Below, piece by piece: positions 17,709 to 26,460 of a stretch of 64,000 nucleotides of DNA. The first letter of the stretch is position 1; each line of letters starts with the position of its first letter. The stretch is from positions 68,680-132,679 of the forward strand of contig JAEWTL010000062.1 in NCBI GenBank assembly GCA_023459495.1, written 5' to 3'. The stretch is from Bacillota bacterium (GTDB lineage Bacteria; Bacillota; Clostridia; Christensenellales; SZUA-584). The notes beneath the pieces were generated by a model, which saw only the letters and a list, made by a program, of their open reading frames with translations, did not search any database and was not told the DNA's origin. A program made the translations under genes and the position numbers.

Positions 17709-18374
17709 TCATCGAGCTTTCAGTCCGGCGATGATCATATCCATGTGCCGGTCGACCAGTTCAAAGCTGAAGATCTTCCGCTCCGTCTGCTTGATCAGCA
17801 CCCGTGTGAGCAGAGCGCTGGTCGACTGAAAGATATACTCCGCGATCGCCGAAACATCCTCAGTAAGGGCCCGAATCGTGCCATCCTGCAGGCCGCGGCT
17901 TAGCGCGGTGCACAGGTCGTTCCGGATGTCGATATTGAAATCCGCAACGTATTCATTGATATACCGCTCATACGCGGGGTTGTCCCTCTCCAGCGTGTTC
18001 AAATAATAGTCGAATTTAACCATCAGCTTGATCGCACGGATGATCTCCGGGTCCGGATCGTGCCGGAACGCCAGCGCGTCCATCACATCGCGCAGCACCT
18101 CGATCCCGGTTTTGGCTTGCATCACCACAGACACAGGCGAACTATAGATGGTATATTTATGGACGCAATAATAGATTGCGTCCATAATCAGATAATCCTT
18201 ATTCTTATAGTACCGGTACAGGTTGCGCTGCGTGATGTCGCACGCGTTGGCGACATCGACCATGGTAACTTTATCGAACTCGTTTTCGACCAAAAGCCCG
18301 ATTGCTTGATTGACGATTTTATATCTTGTTTTCTTTTTTACATTGCTTTCATCATAAAAGTGCTCAAGTTTCAC
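17709..18374 (-). CDS. TetR family transcriptional regulator
   Basis: About 221 residues. The N-terminal 60 residues form the TetR helix-turn-helix: KIVNQAIGLLVENEFDKVTMVDVANACDITQRNLYRYYKNKDYLI, in pieces typical of the family. The rest is helical and should bind a ligand. Start is GTG behind GGGAG. It lies inside the sulfatase operon, so it probably controls that operon. A 19-bp inverted repeat overlapping the operon promoter at 21.48 kb is its likely operator. Confidence 0.85.
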   Translation of the reverse strand: MKLEHFYDESNVKKKTRYKIVNQAIGLLVENEFDKVTMVDVANACDITQRNLYRYYKNKDYLIMDAIYYCVHKYTIYSSPVSVVMQAKTGIEVLRDVMDALAFRHDPDPEIIRAIKLMVKFDYYLNTLERDNPAYERYINEYVADFNIDIRNDLCTALSRGLQDGTIRALTEDVSAIAEYIFQSTSALLTRVLIKQTERKIFSFELVDRHMDMIIAGLKAR

Positions 18375-18394
18375 GATCAGTATCTCCCAATTGG

Positions 18395-19735
18395 TCAGCC
18401 CGGAACTTCTCTATTGCTCTCCGCCAGCTTTTCGCTACCGCTTGTATTATAGAATAAAATCGGTATTATGCCAAGCACTGCCGCTGCCGATGGGATGATC
18501 GTCATAAACGCATGGATCCAGTTCAGCGTATACACCGACTGCTGGGCATTCTCCACATAACCTGCAATAGAGAGCGCAAGGCCGCCGATGAAACCGCCCA
18601 GCGCGCCTGCCATTTTGACCATAAAGGTCTGGGTGGAAAAGATTACGCCTTCATTTCGTATGCCCGTCTTTTGTTCGGCAAAGTCGATGGTATCCGTCAG
18701 CATGGCCAGCGCCACCACATCGAATACGCCGAAGAAATAGTTGCACGGCGCCCATATGCCCACCAGCAACGGGATGTTGGAATATCCGACGAAAAACATC
18801 GCGACGCCTTTCAGCGCGGTAACGATGAACGAAAGGATGATGACCTTCTTGTTGCCCAGCTTTCGAGTGAGCAGGGACGCGGTGCCCGCGCCGATCAGGA
18901 TCGGGATAATCATAATCACGGTCAGCAGCGGCACAAGCGTCTCATCCCCGAAGTTGTATTTCACGTAATGAATCTGCAGCGCCTGTCCGATCATCTCGAT
19001 GGTAGTAAAGACCAGCATGCTGCTCAGCAGCAGGAGAAGCGGCTTGTTGCGCACGATGGACCGCAGGCTCTGTTTCACCGTCGGTTTATTTTCATCGGGT
19101 ATGGTGCGCTCCTTGACCGAGAAGAACATCAGCAGCGCGGACAGCCCGACAGCGACCGCGACAACCAGGGAGGTCATCCTGTAGCCGACGGCCTGATCGC
19201 CCTTGCCAAACGCGCTGACCAGCGGAATGACCGCAACGTTGATGCCAATCGTACCCAGCATGCCCAGCACCTTGGCGACCGATATGATGTTAACCCGCTC
19301 CTGCTTGACTCCGGTCATCACGGACACGACAGACCATTTGGGAATGTCCAGCACCGTATACGACATAGACCAGCCGATATAGGCACAAAATATGTATATG
19401 ATCTTTCCGGTATCGGACAGGTTCGGAGAAGCAAACAACATAAAGGTGAAAACGGGGATCAGGAAGGCGGAAATCAATATATAAGGCCTGAATTTGCCCC
19501 ACCGCGTTCTTGTCTTGTCCGCAATCACGCCCATGATCGGATCGTTGACCGCATCCCATATCCTTGTGACAAGCAAGAGCACGCCGATGATCACCGGGCT
19601 GATCCTGAACACATCGGTGAGGAATATCAGTATGTAACCGCTGATCATCCCATAGGTCAGGTTGGTGCCGAGCATCCCGAAGCCGTAGAAAATCTTCTCT
19701 CTAAACGGAACAACGAAACCATTCTTCTTGTTCAT
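18395..19735 (-). CDS. GPH family sugar:cation symporter (MelB-like MFS)
   Basis: About 446 residues with 12 predicted membrane helices. N-terminal REKIFYGFGMLGTNLTYG and the loop WDAVNDPIMGVIADKTRTRWGKFRPY are strong signatures of glycoside-pentoside-hexuronide symporters, including the Asp pair used for cation and sugar binding in MelB. It would import the sugar released by, or the substrate of, the sulfatase encoded next to it. Start ATG is preceded by GGGGAAGG. It is the second gene of the sulfatase operon. Confidence 0.92.
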   Translation of the reverse strand: MNKKNGFVVPFREKIFYGFGMLGTNLTYGMISGYILIFLTDVFRISPVIIGVLLLVTRIWDAVNDPIMGVIADKTRTRWGKFRPYILISAFLIPVFTFMLFASPNLSDTGKIIYIFCAYIGWSMSYTVLDIPKWSVVSVMTGVKQERVNIISVAKVLGMLGTIGINVAVIPLVSAFGKGDQAVGYRMTSLVVAVAVGLSALLMFFSVKERTIPDENKPTVKQSLRSIVRNKPLLLLLSSMLVFTTIEMIGQALQIHYVKYNFGDETLVPLLTVIMIIPILIGAGTASLLTRKLGNKKVIILSFIVTALKGVAMFFVGYSNIPLLVGIWAPCNYFFGVFDVVALAMLTDTIDFAEQKTGIRNEGVIFSTQTFMVKMAGALGGFIGGLALSIAGYVENAQQSVYTLNWIHAFMTIIPSAAAVLGIIPILFYNTSGSEKLAESNREVPG

Positions 19736-19782
19736 AGCCTTCCCCTTCTGATTCTTGATTTGATGGATAATGCCTTTGGCCG

Positions 19783-21408
19783 CTATTCGTGCTTATGCTT
19801 TTGCTTCCGCCTTGCCTCCATGTCCTGCCCGATCTTCAAAAGGTCTGCCACCGTATAGCCGCAGGTCAGCAGTATTTTCGCAAACATGTATACCCCCCAC
19901 GGCATTGAGCCCTTCACCATCGCCAGTATATATTCCTTCGGATACCGCTCGTCCGCTTCAAAGGGTACTGCATCCGCGGTCTCCTGCAGCCACGTCAGCA
20001 TCCGCTCCTTCAGATCCAGTATGACGCCTGTGTATGCAGGGTCGTCGATCAGGTTGCGCAGGTTCTCCTTGTCCGTTTTCAGATCGTACAGCTCATCCTT
20101 CTCGTACAGGCGCTTCACGTATTTAAAATCCTTGTTTCGGATCATCGTAGCCTTGGTATGCTCCGGCCCCTGGCTGGTCTGAAGGGATATGCGCGGGTAG
20201 TATTCGTTTACCTCTTCAATGAGAGAAGGATAGTGGGACGACTCGTTGCACTGCAGCTCCTGTTTGAGCCTGCCGCCCTCGCAGAAGACCGCGTCCCGGT
20301 GTTCCGGTGCCACGCCCGAGAGAACAGCCCGGAGCGATTTGCCAAAGTGGGTATGCGTGGGCTTCATGCCCGTGATGTCTTCCACCGTTGCGTAGAAGTC
20401 GACCAGCTCCACCAGCGCGTCGCTGATGCCCGGCTTCACTGCCATGCTCTTGGGCGGCTTGATGATGAATGGTACGTTCGTGAGGCAGTCCTCGAAGGTA
20501 TTCTGATTTTTCTCGCTGATGCCGTAATCGCCGGTGAAGTCGCCGTGGTCGCTTAACACAAAGATCGCGGAATCGTCGTACATGCCCTCTTCCTTCAGCG
20601 CGGCGATCACCTGCCCCAGTTGATCATCGACGCGGGCGCACATCGCGAGGTAGACCCGCCGCAGCTCCGTCCACCGGTCCTCGTCCCAGCCCTGCAGGCC
20701 CTGCCGCTCGATCAACCCTCTGATCATGCTGGGCTTGAGGCTTAAGTCTCCGGGCGTTTTAATTCGGGCGGGCATCTTTGCCGGATCGATCATGTCATAA
20801 TATTTTTTGACTGTCTGATATGGCGTATGGGGATACATCACCGGCAGGAACAAGCACAGCGGTTTATCCTTGGGCCTGTGTCTGATGCAGTCAATTGCGC
20901 CCTGCACCCAGGCCGCATCCATATCGTACACGTCCTCGCCGTTTTCCGTTTCGATGATTCCCCGGTACTGCGAATAGAAGTTTTCTGATCCCAGTTCCCC
21001 CCTTGGCTGGCGCCCTTCCGGCATCCTGACGCTTTTCGGGTTACATACCTTGGAAGCGTAGGTCTTAAAAGGCCTGTTTCCGGCCGCGGGAATCAGGTCA
21101 TTCCGGCCGTTTATCCACACGTAATACCCCTCATCCTTCAGGTCGCGTAAAAGTACCGGTTCCTCTTTGTGCATCATATACGATATAGTCCGGTGCCCGT
21201 GGACATGAGGATACCAGCCACTCATAAAGCTGCAACGGCTGGGCGTGCAGACCGGGTTCTGGCAATACGCGTTGCGAAACGATACCCCGTCCTGCGTCAG
21301 CGCGTCCATGTTGGGCGTGTGTGACGCCATGTTGCCCAGGTGATGCAGCGCATCCGCTCTCATTTCGTCGGGATTGAAAATAATGATGTGCGGGCGATGA
21401 TCTTTCAT
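19783..21408 (-). CDS. Cys-type sulfatase (alkaline phosphatase superfamily)
   Basis: About 541 residues. IIIFNPDEMRADALH provides the N-terminal metal ligands. Cys54 in CTPSRCSFMSG is the residue converted to formylglycine. Further metal and substrate residues appear as FVLSDHGDFTGDYG. There is no signal peptide, so the enzyme is cytoplasmic and acts on an imported sulfate ester, in line with the transporter next to it. The start at 21408 follows GGGGGTG; a longer frame would run into the promoter. It is the first gene of a four-gene operon with transporter, TetR regulator and maturase. Confidence 0.92.
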   Translation of the reverse strand: MKDHRPHIIIFNPDEMRADALHHLGNMASHTPNMDALTQDGVSFRNAYCQNPVCTPSRCSFMSGWYPHVHGHRTISYMMHKEEPVLLRDLKDEGYYVWINGRNDLIPAAGNRPFKTYASKVCNPKSVRMPEGRQPRGELGSENFYSQYRGIIETENGEDVYDMDAAWVQGAIDCIRHRPKDKPLCLFLPVMYPHTPYQTVKKYYDMIDPAKMPARIKTPGDLSLKPSMIRGLIERQGLQGWDEDRWTELRRVYLAMCARVDDQLGQVIAALKEEGMYDDSAIFVLSDHGDFTGDYGISEKNQNTFEDCLTNVPFIIKPPKSMAVKPGISDALVELVDFYATVEDITGMKPTHTHFGKSLRAVLSGVAPEHRDAVFCEGGRLKQELQCNESSHYPSLIEEVNEYYPRISLQTSQGPEHTKATMIRNKDFKYVKRLYEKDELYDLKTDKENLRNLIDDPAYTGVILDLKERMLTWLQETADAVPFEADERYPKEYILAMVKGSMPWGVYMFAKILLTCGYTVADLLKIGQDMEARRKQKHKHE

Positions 21409-21454
21409 AAACACCCCCAGAAATATATTGAACAGAATTACGGGATTAACCATT

Positions 21455-21483
21455 ACTATAGGTTACATTTCAGTTTATGTCAA
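21455..21483 (-). promoter_or_regulatory. Promoter of the sulfatase operon
   Basis: On the minus strand TTGACA (21483-21478) and TATAGT (21460-21455) are 17 bp apart, about 45 bp upstream of the start codon. This is near consensus, so the operon probably depends on repression for control. Confidence 0.75.
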
Positions 21484-21495
21484 TAACTATGACAT
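21477..21495. promoter_or_regulatory. Inverted repeat over the -35 box, candidate TetR operator
   Basis: ATGTCA-ATAACTA-TGACAT is a perfect 6-bp inverted repeat with a 7-bp spacer, and one arm is the -35 box of the sulfatase promoter. The operon encodes its own TetR regulator, so autoregulation at this site is the simplest reading. Confidence 0.6.
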
Positions 21496-21654
21496 TTTTT
21501 ATATAGATAGACATTAAATCCGGAATACTAAAAAGCGCTCCATGCTTTCTTTAAAAACATCAAAGCGCTCAAAATTATTTTGTTATAAAATTGGGCTGAC
21601 TCTTCCTGCAAATGTGCACAGCAAGTCAATGAAACAGCGGCTCGCCCTACACTT

Positions 21655-22089
21655 TCAGCCTGCCATCGAGGTCATCTTGCCCAGCAGATAGAAAAGCAGT
21701 TCCCGCTCCTCGTGCGTATCAATCTTTGAGAGGATGCGCTCCAACCCGGCCCGCTCACTGTCCGCATACGCCCGGTAGAATTCTCTGCCTTTTTCCGTCA
21801 GCGTAACGCCAAACGCGCGCTGATCGCGCGGACTGGCTGCCCTCAGCACGATCTCCCTATGCTCCAGCCGGTTGAGCGAGCTGGTCAGCGTACTGTTGGG
21901 GATGCCGAGTTCGCGGGCGATTTCGCCGACAAGAAGACCCGGGTGTGCGGCTGCGAGACCGACGACAGCGATATCGATCGCCGGCATTCCGCCCCCATCC
22001 TTCATATCCACCCCGGAATTTTGGCCTTCCAGCAGGCGTAACAGCTCACCCAGCCTGCTAATCTCGTCCTCGTTCACTGCGCCTTTCAT
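21655..22089 (-). CDS. MarR family transcriptional regulator
   Basis: About 144 residues. The winged helix reads GLLVGEIARELGIPNSTLTSSLNRLEHREIVLRAASPRDQRAFGV in outline, with the Asp-x-Arg wing of MarR proteins, flanked by dimerisation helices. Start ATG has GGAGGG upstream. It is a single gene; the divergent PEBP lipoprotein lies about 170 bp away and could be its target. Ligand unknown. Confidence 0.85.
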   Translation of the reverse strand: MKGAVNEDEISRLGELLRLLEGQNSGVDMKDGGGMPAIDIAVVGLAAAHPGLLVGEIARELGIPNSTLTSSLNRLEHREIVLRAASPRDQRAFGVTLTEKGREFYRAYADSERAGLERILSKIDTHEERELLFYLLGKMTSMAG

Positions 22090-22262
22090 AGCATCCCTCC
22101 ATCCACATATTACGTCTTTCGGAATATAAATGCAATCCCCAGTGATTCAGAAATCCGGGCAGGGTTAAGACGGTCTATCCTGCGTGTTTTACGGGTATCC
22201 GGTTGATTGTCCGGCAGCTTTTCCTTATAATAGGAGGACCGAATCCATCAGGGAGGTTCTTT

Positions 22263-22838
22263 ATGAAACGTATGGGGCTCTTATTTACCGCTTTGATATT
22301 TATACTGGCTGCGGGCTGTTCTGCACAGGAGGCAGACCCTTCCGTCAGCGTTGCGCAGACAGACAGCGCGATGACCGTCATCAGCAGCGGCATCACGAAC
22401 GGCGTCATCGATCCGGCCTATGGCAAAAACGGAGAAGTGCAGGAAAACGGCTTTCCCGCGCTTTCCCTGCCGCTTGAAATTACCGGTGCGCCGGAAGGTA
22501 CGGTCTGCTTTGCGGTATATATGGATGACCCGGACGCCAAACCGCTCTGTGGCTACCGCTGGGTGCATTGGATGGCAGCGGGAATTGAAACCGGCAGCCT
22601 CCTAGAGGATTTCAGCCGTACGGCGGGCAATTCCGTGGTGCAGGGCAAAAATGACAACGGTACAGTCGGCTACGCTGGGCCGCAGCCGCCGGACAAGGAT
22701 CACACATACGTAATCACCGTATACGCGCTGGACGCTGTACCCGATCTGGCGCAGGGTTTCTCGAAGAAGGAGTTTTTCGTCGCAATCGACGGGCATGTGC
22801 TTGCCGCCGCAACGCTCGAGGGTATTTATAGAAAATAA
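22263..22838 (+). CDS. YbhB/YbcL-type PEBP family lipoprotein
   Basis: About 191 residues. A signal peptide ends in the lipobox LAAGC, so the protein should be lipid-anchored outside the cell. The mature part is a phosphatidylethanolamine-binding-like domain: PLEITGAPEGTVCFAVYMDDPD, GYRWVHWMAAGI and GYAGPQPPDKDHTY match the conserved ligand pocket. The biochemical role of bacterial PEBP proteins is poorly defined. Start at 22263 has GGGAGG upstream. A terminator follows. Confidence 0.88.
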   Translation: MKRMGLLFTALIFILAAGCSAQEADPSVSVAQTDSAMTVISSGITNGVIDPAYGKNGEVQENGFPALSLPLEITGAPEGTVCFAVYMDDPDAKPLCGYRWVHWMAAGIETGSLLEDFSRTAGNSVVQGKNDNGTVGYAGPQPPDKDHTYVITVYALDAVPDLAQGFSKKEFFVAIDGHVLAAATLEGIYRK

Positions 22839-22865
22839 TTTACCTTAATAATGCTTTACTTCAAT

Positions 22866-22912
22866 ATACTCGATAGTCAGATAAGATTTGATTTTCGAGT
22901 ATTTATTTTTTT
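22866..22912 (+). terminator. Terminator after the PEBP gene
   Basis: ATACTCGA (22866-22873) pairs perfectly with TCGAGTAT (22895-22902) and is followed by a run of nine T. The loop is long (21 nt). Confidence 0.55.
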
Positions 22913-22947
22913 TTATTCGAGAAAATAGCATGGGAGGAAAGAAAGCT

Positions 22948-23736
22948 TTGGAACAGGTTACACAGCAGCCTGCTGCACGCAGACGCAGGGCATACGTATC
23001 AATTTGGGGTACGACACAGCTGCACCTTCGAAGCCCTTTTATCATTGCTCTTTGGTCAGCGATATTCCCCGGTATGGGGCATATGCTGCTTTCCAAATAC
23101 ATACGCGGCTTTATACTCTTCATGTGGGAAATCGCCGTGAACCTGATGTCGCACATGAACCTTTCCATATTCTACACGTTCACGTCTCAGTTCGATTTGG
23201 CAAAGCAGGTGCTGGATATAAGGTGGCTGATGCTTTACATACCCATGTACCTTTTTGCGATTTGGGACAGTTACCGCACTGCCGTTGACCTGAACAACCA
23301 ATTTCTACTCGCTGCCCGCGAAGATGCGGAAGTGAAGCCCTTCATTCTCCATTCACTTGGTATCAACTACCTCGACAAGAGTTCACCGGGAACAGCCCTC
23401 GTTTGGTCGATATTCACACCGGGCGTAGGCCAGCTGATTACCCACCGTATCGTTGTGGCGTTCTTCCTCATCGGCTGGTGGATCGTAGTTGTATATTTAT
23501 CCAAGCTGTTACCCGCCATTCATTATACGCTTTTAGGAAATTTCCAACGTGCTAAGGACGTTTTAGACTTACACTGGGTGCTCAATATTCCATCGGTTTA
23601 TTTTTTCGGAATATATGATGCCTACGTCAGCACCGTGGAAAGCAACAACCTTTTTGAGTGGGAACAAAACAAATTTTTAAAGCGGCAATACCAGAGCGCA
23701 TCATTCCATATGCCGTTCAAAAAGGGGGCAGGTTGA
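22948..23736 (+). CDS. Membrane protein with two homologous halves (TM2/DUF5683-like)
   Basis: About 262 residues. The chain contains two related units of roughly 100 residues: FIIALWSAIFPGMGHMLLSK then FDLAKQVLDIRW and FAIWDSYRTAVDLNNQF; and ALVWSIFTPGVGQLITHR then FQRAKDVLDLHW and FGIYDAYVSTVESNNLF. The PG(M/V)G(H/Q) turn between hydrophobic segments is typical of TM2/DUF5683-like modules. I chose the TTG at 22948 because GGGAGG lies ten bases upstream; earlier in-frame starts fall in the preceding terminator or lack a site. It is followed after 3 bp by another membrane protein. Function unknown; the position beside germination genes hints at a spore role. Confidence 0.65.
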   Translation: MEQVTQQPAARRRRAYVSIWGTTQLHLRSPFIIALWSAIFPGMGHMLLSKYIRGFILFMWEIAVNLMSHMNLSIFYTFTSQFDLAKQVLDIRWLMLYIPMYLFAIWDSYRTAVDLNNQFLLAAREDAEVKPFILHSLGINYLDKSSPGTALVWSIFTPGVGQLITHRIVVAFFLIGWWIVVVYLSKLLPAIHYTLLGNFQRAKDVLDLHWVLNIPSVYFFGIYDAYVSTVESNNLFEWEQNKFLKRQYQSASFHMPFKKGAG

Positions 23737-23739
23737 AAT

Positions 23740-24204
23740 ATGTACATCGTATCCGCATTTGAACACACACTCAAGATAGAGACCGCGATCACGGCTCTTG
23801 AAATGAAGGGGATAGCCAAAGAGGATATACTCGCGGTGCCTCTCGATAAGCAGCTTGAGAACCCTGTACTGCTTGACCGGCTGCATTCCTCAGACAGCCG
23901 GAGCACGCTCGATGTACCGATGATACTGGCCACTCTGTTTGCGCTTTTCGGGCTCATTTATGGCTTCTTGCTTGAATGGGGGCCGATACTCTGGGCGTTG
24001 ATCGGTACGGGAGGCGGTTATTTTCTGGGGTTTGGCATCAAACTGCTTACCTTAAAGAGAAACAGCAAGAAACGTAAGGGAAAGCTGCCCGAGGTTGTAC
24101 TGATCATATCCTGCCCGGAAAACAGGCTGCAAATGGTGCAGGACACCCTTTGGGCATACTCTGCGCTCGGAGTAGGTAAGCTGGACTTGGACAACGAGAG
24201 TTGA
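23740..24204 (+). CDS. Small two-helix membrane protein, unknown function
   Basis: About 154 residues. The N-terminal 55 residues look like a soluble alpha/beta unit (MYIVSAFEHTLKIETAITAL), then two membrane helices (about 62-80 and 84-102), a basic stretch and a soluble C-terminal segment (LPEVVLIISCPENRLQMVQD). The two soluble parts may pair into one domain around a helical hairpin. It directly follows the duplicated-unit membrane protein with its own ribosome binding site, so the two are probably co-transcribed. I do not recognise a named family. Confidence 0.6.
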   Translation: MYIVSAFEHTLKIETAITALEMKGIAKEDILAVPLDKQLENPVLLDRLHSSDSRSTLDVPMILATLFALFGLIYGFLLEWGPILWALIGTGGGYFLGFGIKLLTLKRNSKKRKGKLPEVVLIISCPENRLQMVQDTLWAYSALGVGKLDLDNES

Positions 24205-24233
24205 AGCACATTTATAAACAGCCCTTATTTAGC

Positions 24234-24818
24234 TTAATGGCTTCTCGGTCTAAATTTCACTCCTTTGTTTGGAGCTTCTGAGGTAAAACGCCGCGTATAC
24301 AGCCAGTATCCCGCCATATAAATGGCAAAATAGATCGGCAACGAGTAATGATGTTCCCAGCCGGAGGGCTCATAAAACCCCAGCCACATGAAAATTGGTT
24401 CCACCACATATGCCGCGATTAAACCAAACGCCGCACCCTTGAACCATGGATTAATCTTCGGGAAGAACTGATAAAACAGCATGGCGGTTACCGGCATAAT
24501 CGTCCAGTCCCAAGGCAGATACTCGGTTGTAAACGGGAGCAGCCAGGTATTGTAATTCCAGCCTCCCTGAGACACGCCGATGATATCCAGTATTGTAGCG
24601 ACAAACGCTGTGAACAAGCCAGCATAAAGCAGCCGGTGCGTATTCTTTTTATCCCGTACAATCAGCCATAGTATCCATGGCAGCACCGCCAGCGCCACGT
24701 CGATCCACCAATGCCATGTAAACACCATCTTCTCCGCCCATATGCGTTCGATCTCGTCATGGATTGAGTTATACTGATCGATTACACGGTCGACTTCATC
24801 AAGAAGATCCTGATCCAT
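24234..24818 (-). CDS. CBO0543-like membrane protein (copy 1)
   Basis: About 194 residues with five or six hydrophobic helices. It begins with a short acidic coiled segment (LLDEVDRVIDQYNSIHDEIERIW), then FTWHWWIDVALAVLPWILWLIVR, and later YLPWDWTIMPVTAMLFYQ and NPWFKGAAFG. These blocks recur almost unchanged in the next gene. They match the Firmicutes membrane family annotated as CBO0543, for which I know no established function. It ends the minus-strand run that follows the germination operon. Confidence 0.7.
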   Translation of the reverse strand: MDQDLLDEVDRVIDQYNSIHDEIERIWAEKMVFTWHWWIDVALAVLPWILWLIVRDKKNTHRLLYAGLFTAFVATILDIIGVSQGGWNYNTWLLPFTTEYLPWDWTIMPVTAMLFYQFFPKINPWFKGAAFGLIAAYVVEPIFMWLGFYEPSGWEHHYSLPIYFAIYMAGYWLYTRRFTSEAPNKGVKFRPRSH

Positions 24819-24823
24819 ACAGC

Positions 24824-25402
24824 TCAGCTCCTGCTCTGCCGCGCGTATGGGGCCGCGGGCTTAGATCCGTATCCAAGGTTGAACGCCACATAACCAAGCA
24901 TGAAAACTGCGATATAGATAGGAAACGAGTACCAGTACTCCCATGTAATGCGCTTATATATTCCGATCCATTCGAACAGCGGTTCGGAAACAAAAGCTCC
25001 GAACATACCAAAAATAGCAGCTTTGATCCATGGGTTCCAGTTCGGTTTATACTGGTAGAACAGCATCACCGTCACAGGCATCACAGCCAGATCCCAGGGC
25101 AGATACTCAGGCATCAGCGGTACCACCCACGTGTAATATGTCCACCACCCTTGTGTCATACCGATCATATCCAGATACGTCGCAAGCAGCGCAGTCACCA
25201 GCCCGGCGAATAGCAGTCTCCGCTGCAGGTTTCGTTGTCTTACAATGAACCAGAGTATCCATGGCAGCACTGTGAGTGCCACGTCCAGCCACCAATGCCA
25301 TGTGAACAAAACCTGTGTCAGCCACACTTCCCGTATCCGGTCATGCAGATCCACAAAATTATCAGTGATTTGATCAATCGCGTCAATTGAGGATGAGTCC
25401 AT
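24824..25402 (-). CDS. CBO0543-like membrane protein (copy 2)
   Basis: About 192 residues and plainly paralogous to copy 1: FTWHWWLDVALTVLPWILWFIVR, YLPWDLAVMPVTVMLFYQ and NPWIKAAIFGMFGAFVSEPLFEW line up with it. An in-frame GTG lies inside the ribosome binding site, so the ATG at 25402 is the likely start. Only 5 bp separate it from copy 1. The conserved Trp-rich helices suggest a fixed structural role in the membrane; nothing points to an enzyme. Confidence 0.7.
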   Translation of the reverse strand: MDSSSIDAIDQITDNFVDLHDRIREVWLTQVLFTWHWWLDVALTVLPWILWFIVRQRNLQRRLLFAGLVTALLATYLDMIGMTQGWWTYYTWVVPLMPEYLPWDLAVMPVTVMLFYQYKPNWNPWIKAAIFGMFGAFVSEPLFEWIGIYKRITWEYWYSFPIYIAVFMLGYVAFNLGYGSKPAAPYARQSRS

Positions 25403-25410
25403 TACAAACT

Positions 25411-26331
25411 TCACCTCTTCCCATGTCTGACATTAGTGTGTGCCAAAAACGGGCTGGCTACACCATTCCAAGGCGACTGATATTGTTTGCTTTTACCCTG
25501 CAGATACCTATCCATGATTACGGTCCAGCCGAAGAACAGTATTAAGTCGAAAAGCATAATAAATATTCCCCAACCCGGTCTGACAATTATAACACCGGAT
25601 TGCAGAAGCCCCCACTGGCAGACCAGCAGCAGCAAAAAGACGAATGCCTTTTGCCACCATGGCGATTTCCACTTATACAGCGCAATCATGATAATAATTA
25701 AAACGTATCCGTAGATGAGAACAACTACAGTGTGGTTTTTTGACAAGTCGGAATAGAACGATGCCTGGAATACCCTCAGGTCAAGCAGCTTTAGTGCTGT
25801 GCCGACTATATTGGTGGTTACAGCAAATACGCTTAAAAACAGCGTAGCGTAATACAACCATTTAGCAAAGCCACCGACCATGCGTTTATACCACCATTTT
25901 ACGATCAAGCCGTAAAGAAAAAAGCCGCCCAGTGTAAACACAGACTGATACCAGAAGTGTTCATAAACGCCAAGATGTACATACAATACATCAATCATAA
26001 AATATGCTGCAGAAAATCCGGCCAGCCACCAGTTTGAAAGGCCGAGCACGCAAATCAGCACAGCACTAGAAGAAACGGAAACCTGAGAGAATATATTACC
26101 CAGCACCGCATCAAAAAAAGGGTCCTCCGGTCGCATCATCGGATGATACGTATAAGCATTAAAAAGAAGAACAAGACACGCTTCAAGCATATACGTAAAG
26201 CCCAGCACGCCAAACCAAAATGCAAATAATTTCTTACGCACCTTGCTGCGGATAAACATTATTATAATCGAAACAGCACTGGTTGCGCCCAGCGCGATAT
26301 ACCAGACTGTATTGGTCCAAAATTCACTCAT
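25411..26331 (-). CDS. Larger multi-pass membrane protein of the CBO0543 cluster
   Basis: About 306 residues with eight or so membrane helices and hardly any soluble domain. It starts MSEFWTNTVWYIALGATSAV, and contains repeated aromatic-rich segments (FWYQSVFTLGGFFLYGLIVKWW). It resembles the smaller neighbours in style, being rich in Trp and Tyr, but I cannot align it fully with them. The stop overlaps the ribosome binding site of the next gene. It follows gerA by about 130 bp on the same strand and may be read from the germination operon. The start at 26331 lacks a good ribosome binding site. Confidence 0.6.
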   Translation of the reverse strand: MSEFWTNTVWYIALGATSAVSIIIMFIRSKVRKKLFAFWFGVLGFTYMLEACLVLLFNAYTYHPMMRPEDPFFDAVLGNIFSQVSVSSSAVLICVLGLSNWWLAGFSAAYFMIDVLYVHLGVYEHFWYQSVFTLGGFFLYGLIVKWWYKRMVGGFAKWLYYATLFLSVFAVTTNIVGTALKLLDLRVFQASFYSDLSKNHTVVVLIYGYVLIIIMIALYKWKSPWWQKAFVFLLLLVCQWGLLQSGVIIVRPGWGIFIMLFDLILFFGWTVIMDRYLQGKSKQYQSPWNGVASPFLAHTNVRHGKR

Positions 26332-26460
26332 GCTTATATTATGTCTACTAATGTGGTTGACCAATCGAATTTTTAAAAATCTTTCAAAATTAATTTTAGA
26401 TTAAAGCAGCAATAGCCTAAGCCCATGAAGAGTAAGTGGTGTAACCCTGCTTATACCCAC

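Noticed and set aside
18512..19858. 448-codon plus-strand frame opposite the GPH transporter
   Set aside because: Antisense to a clear membrane transporter; the product is rich in His, Arg, Gln and Asp, typical of an antisense shadow.
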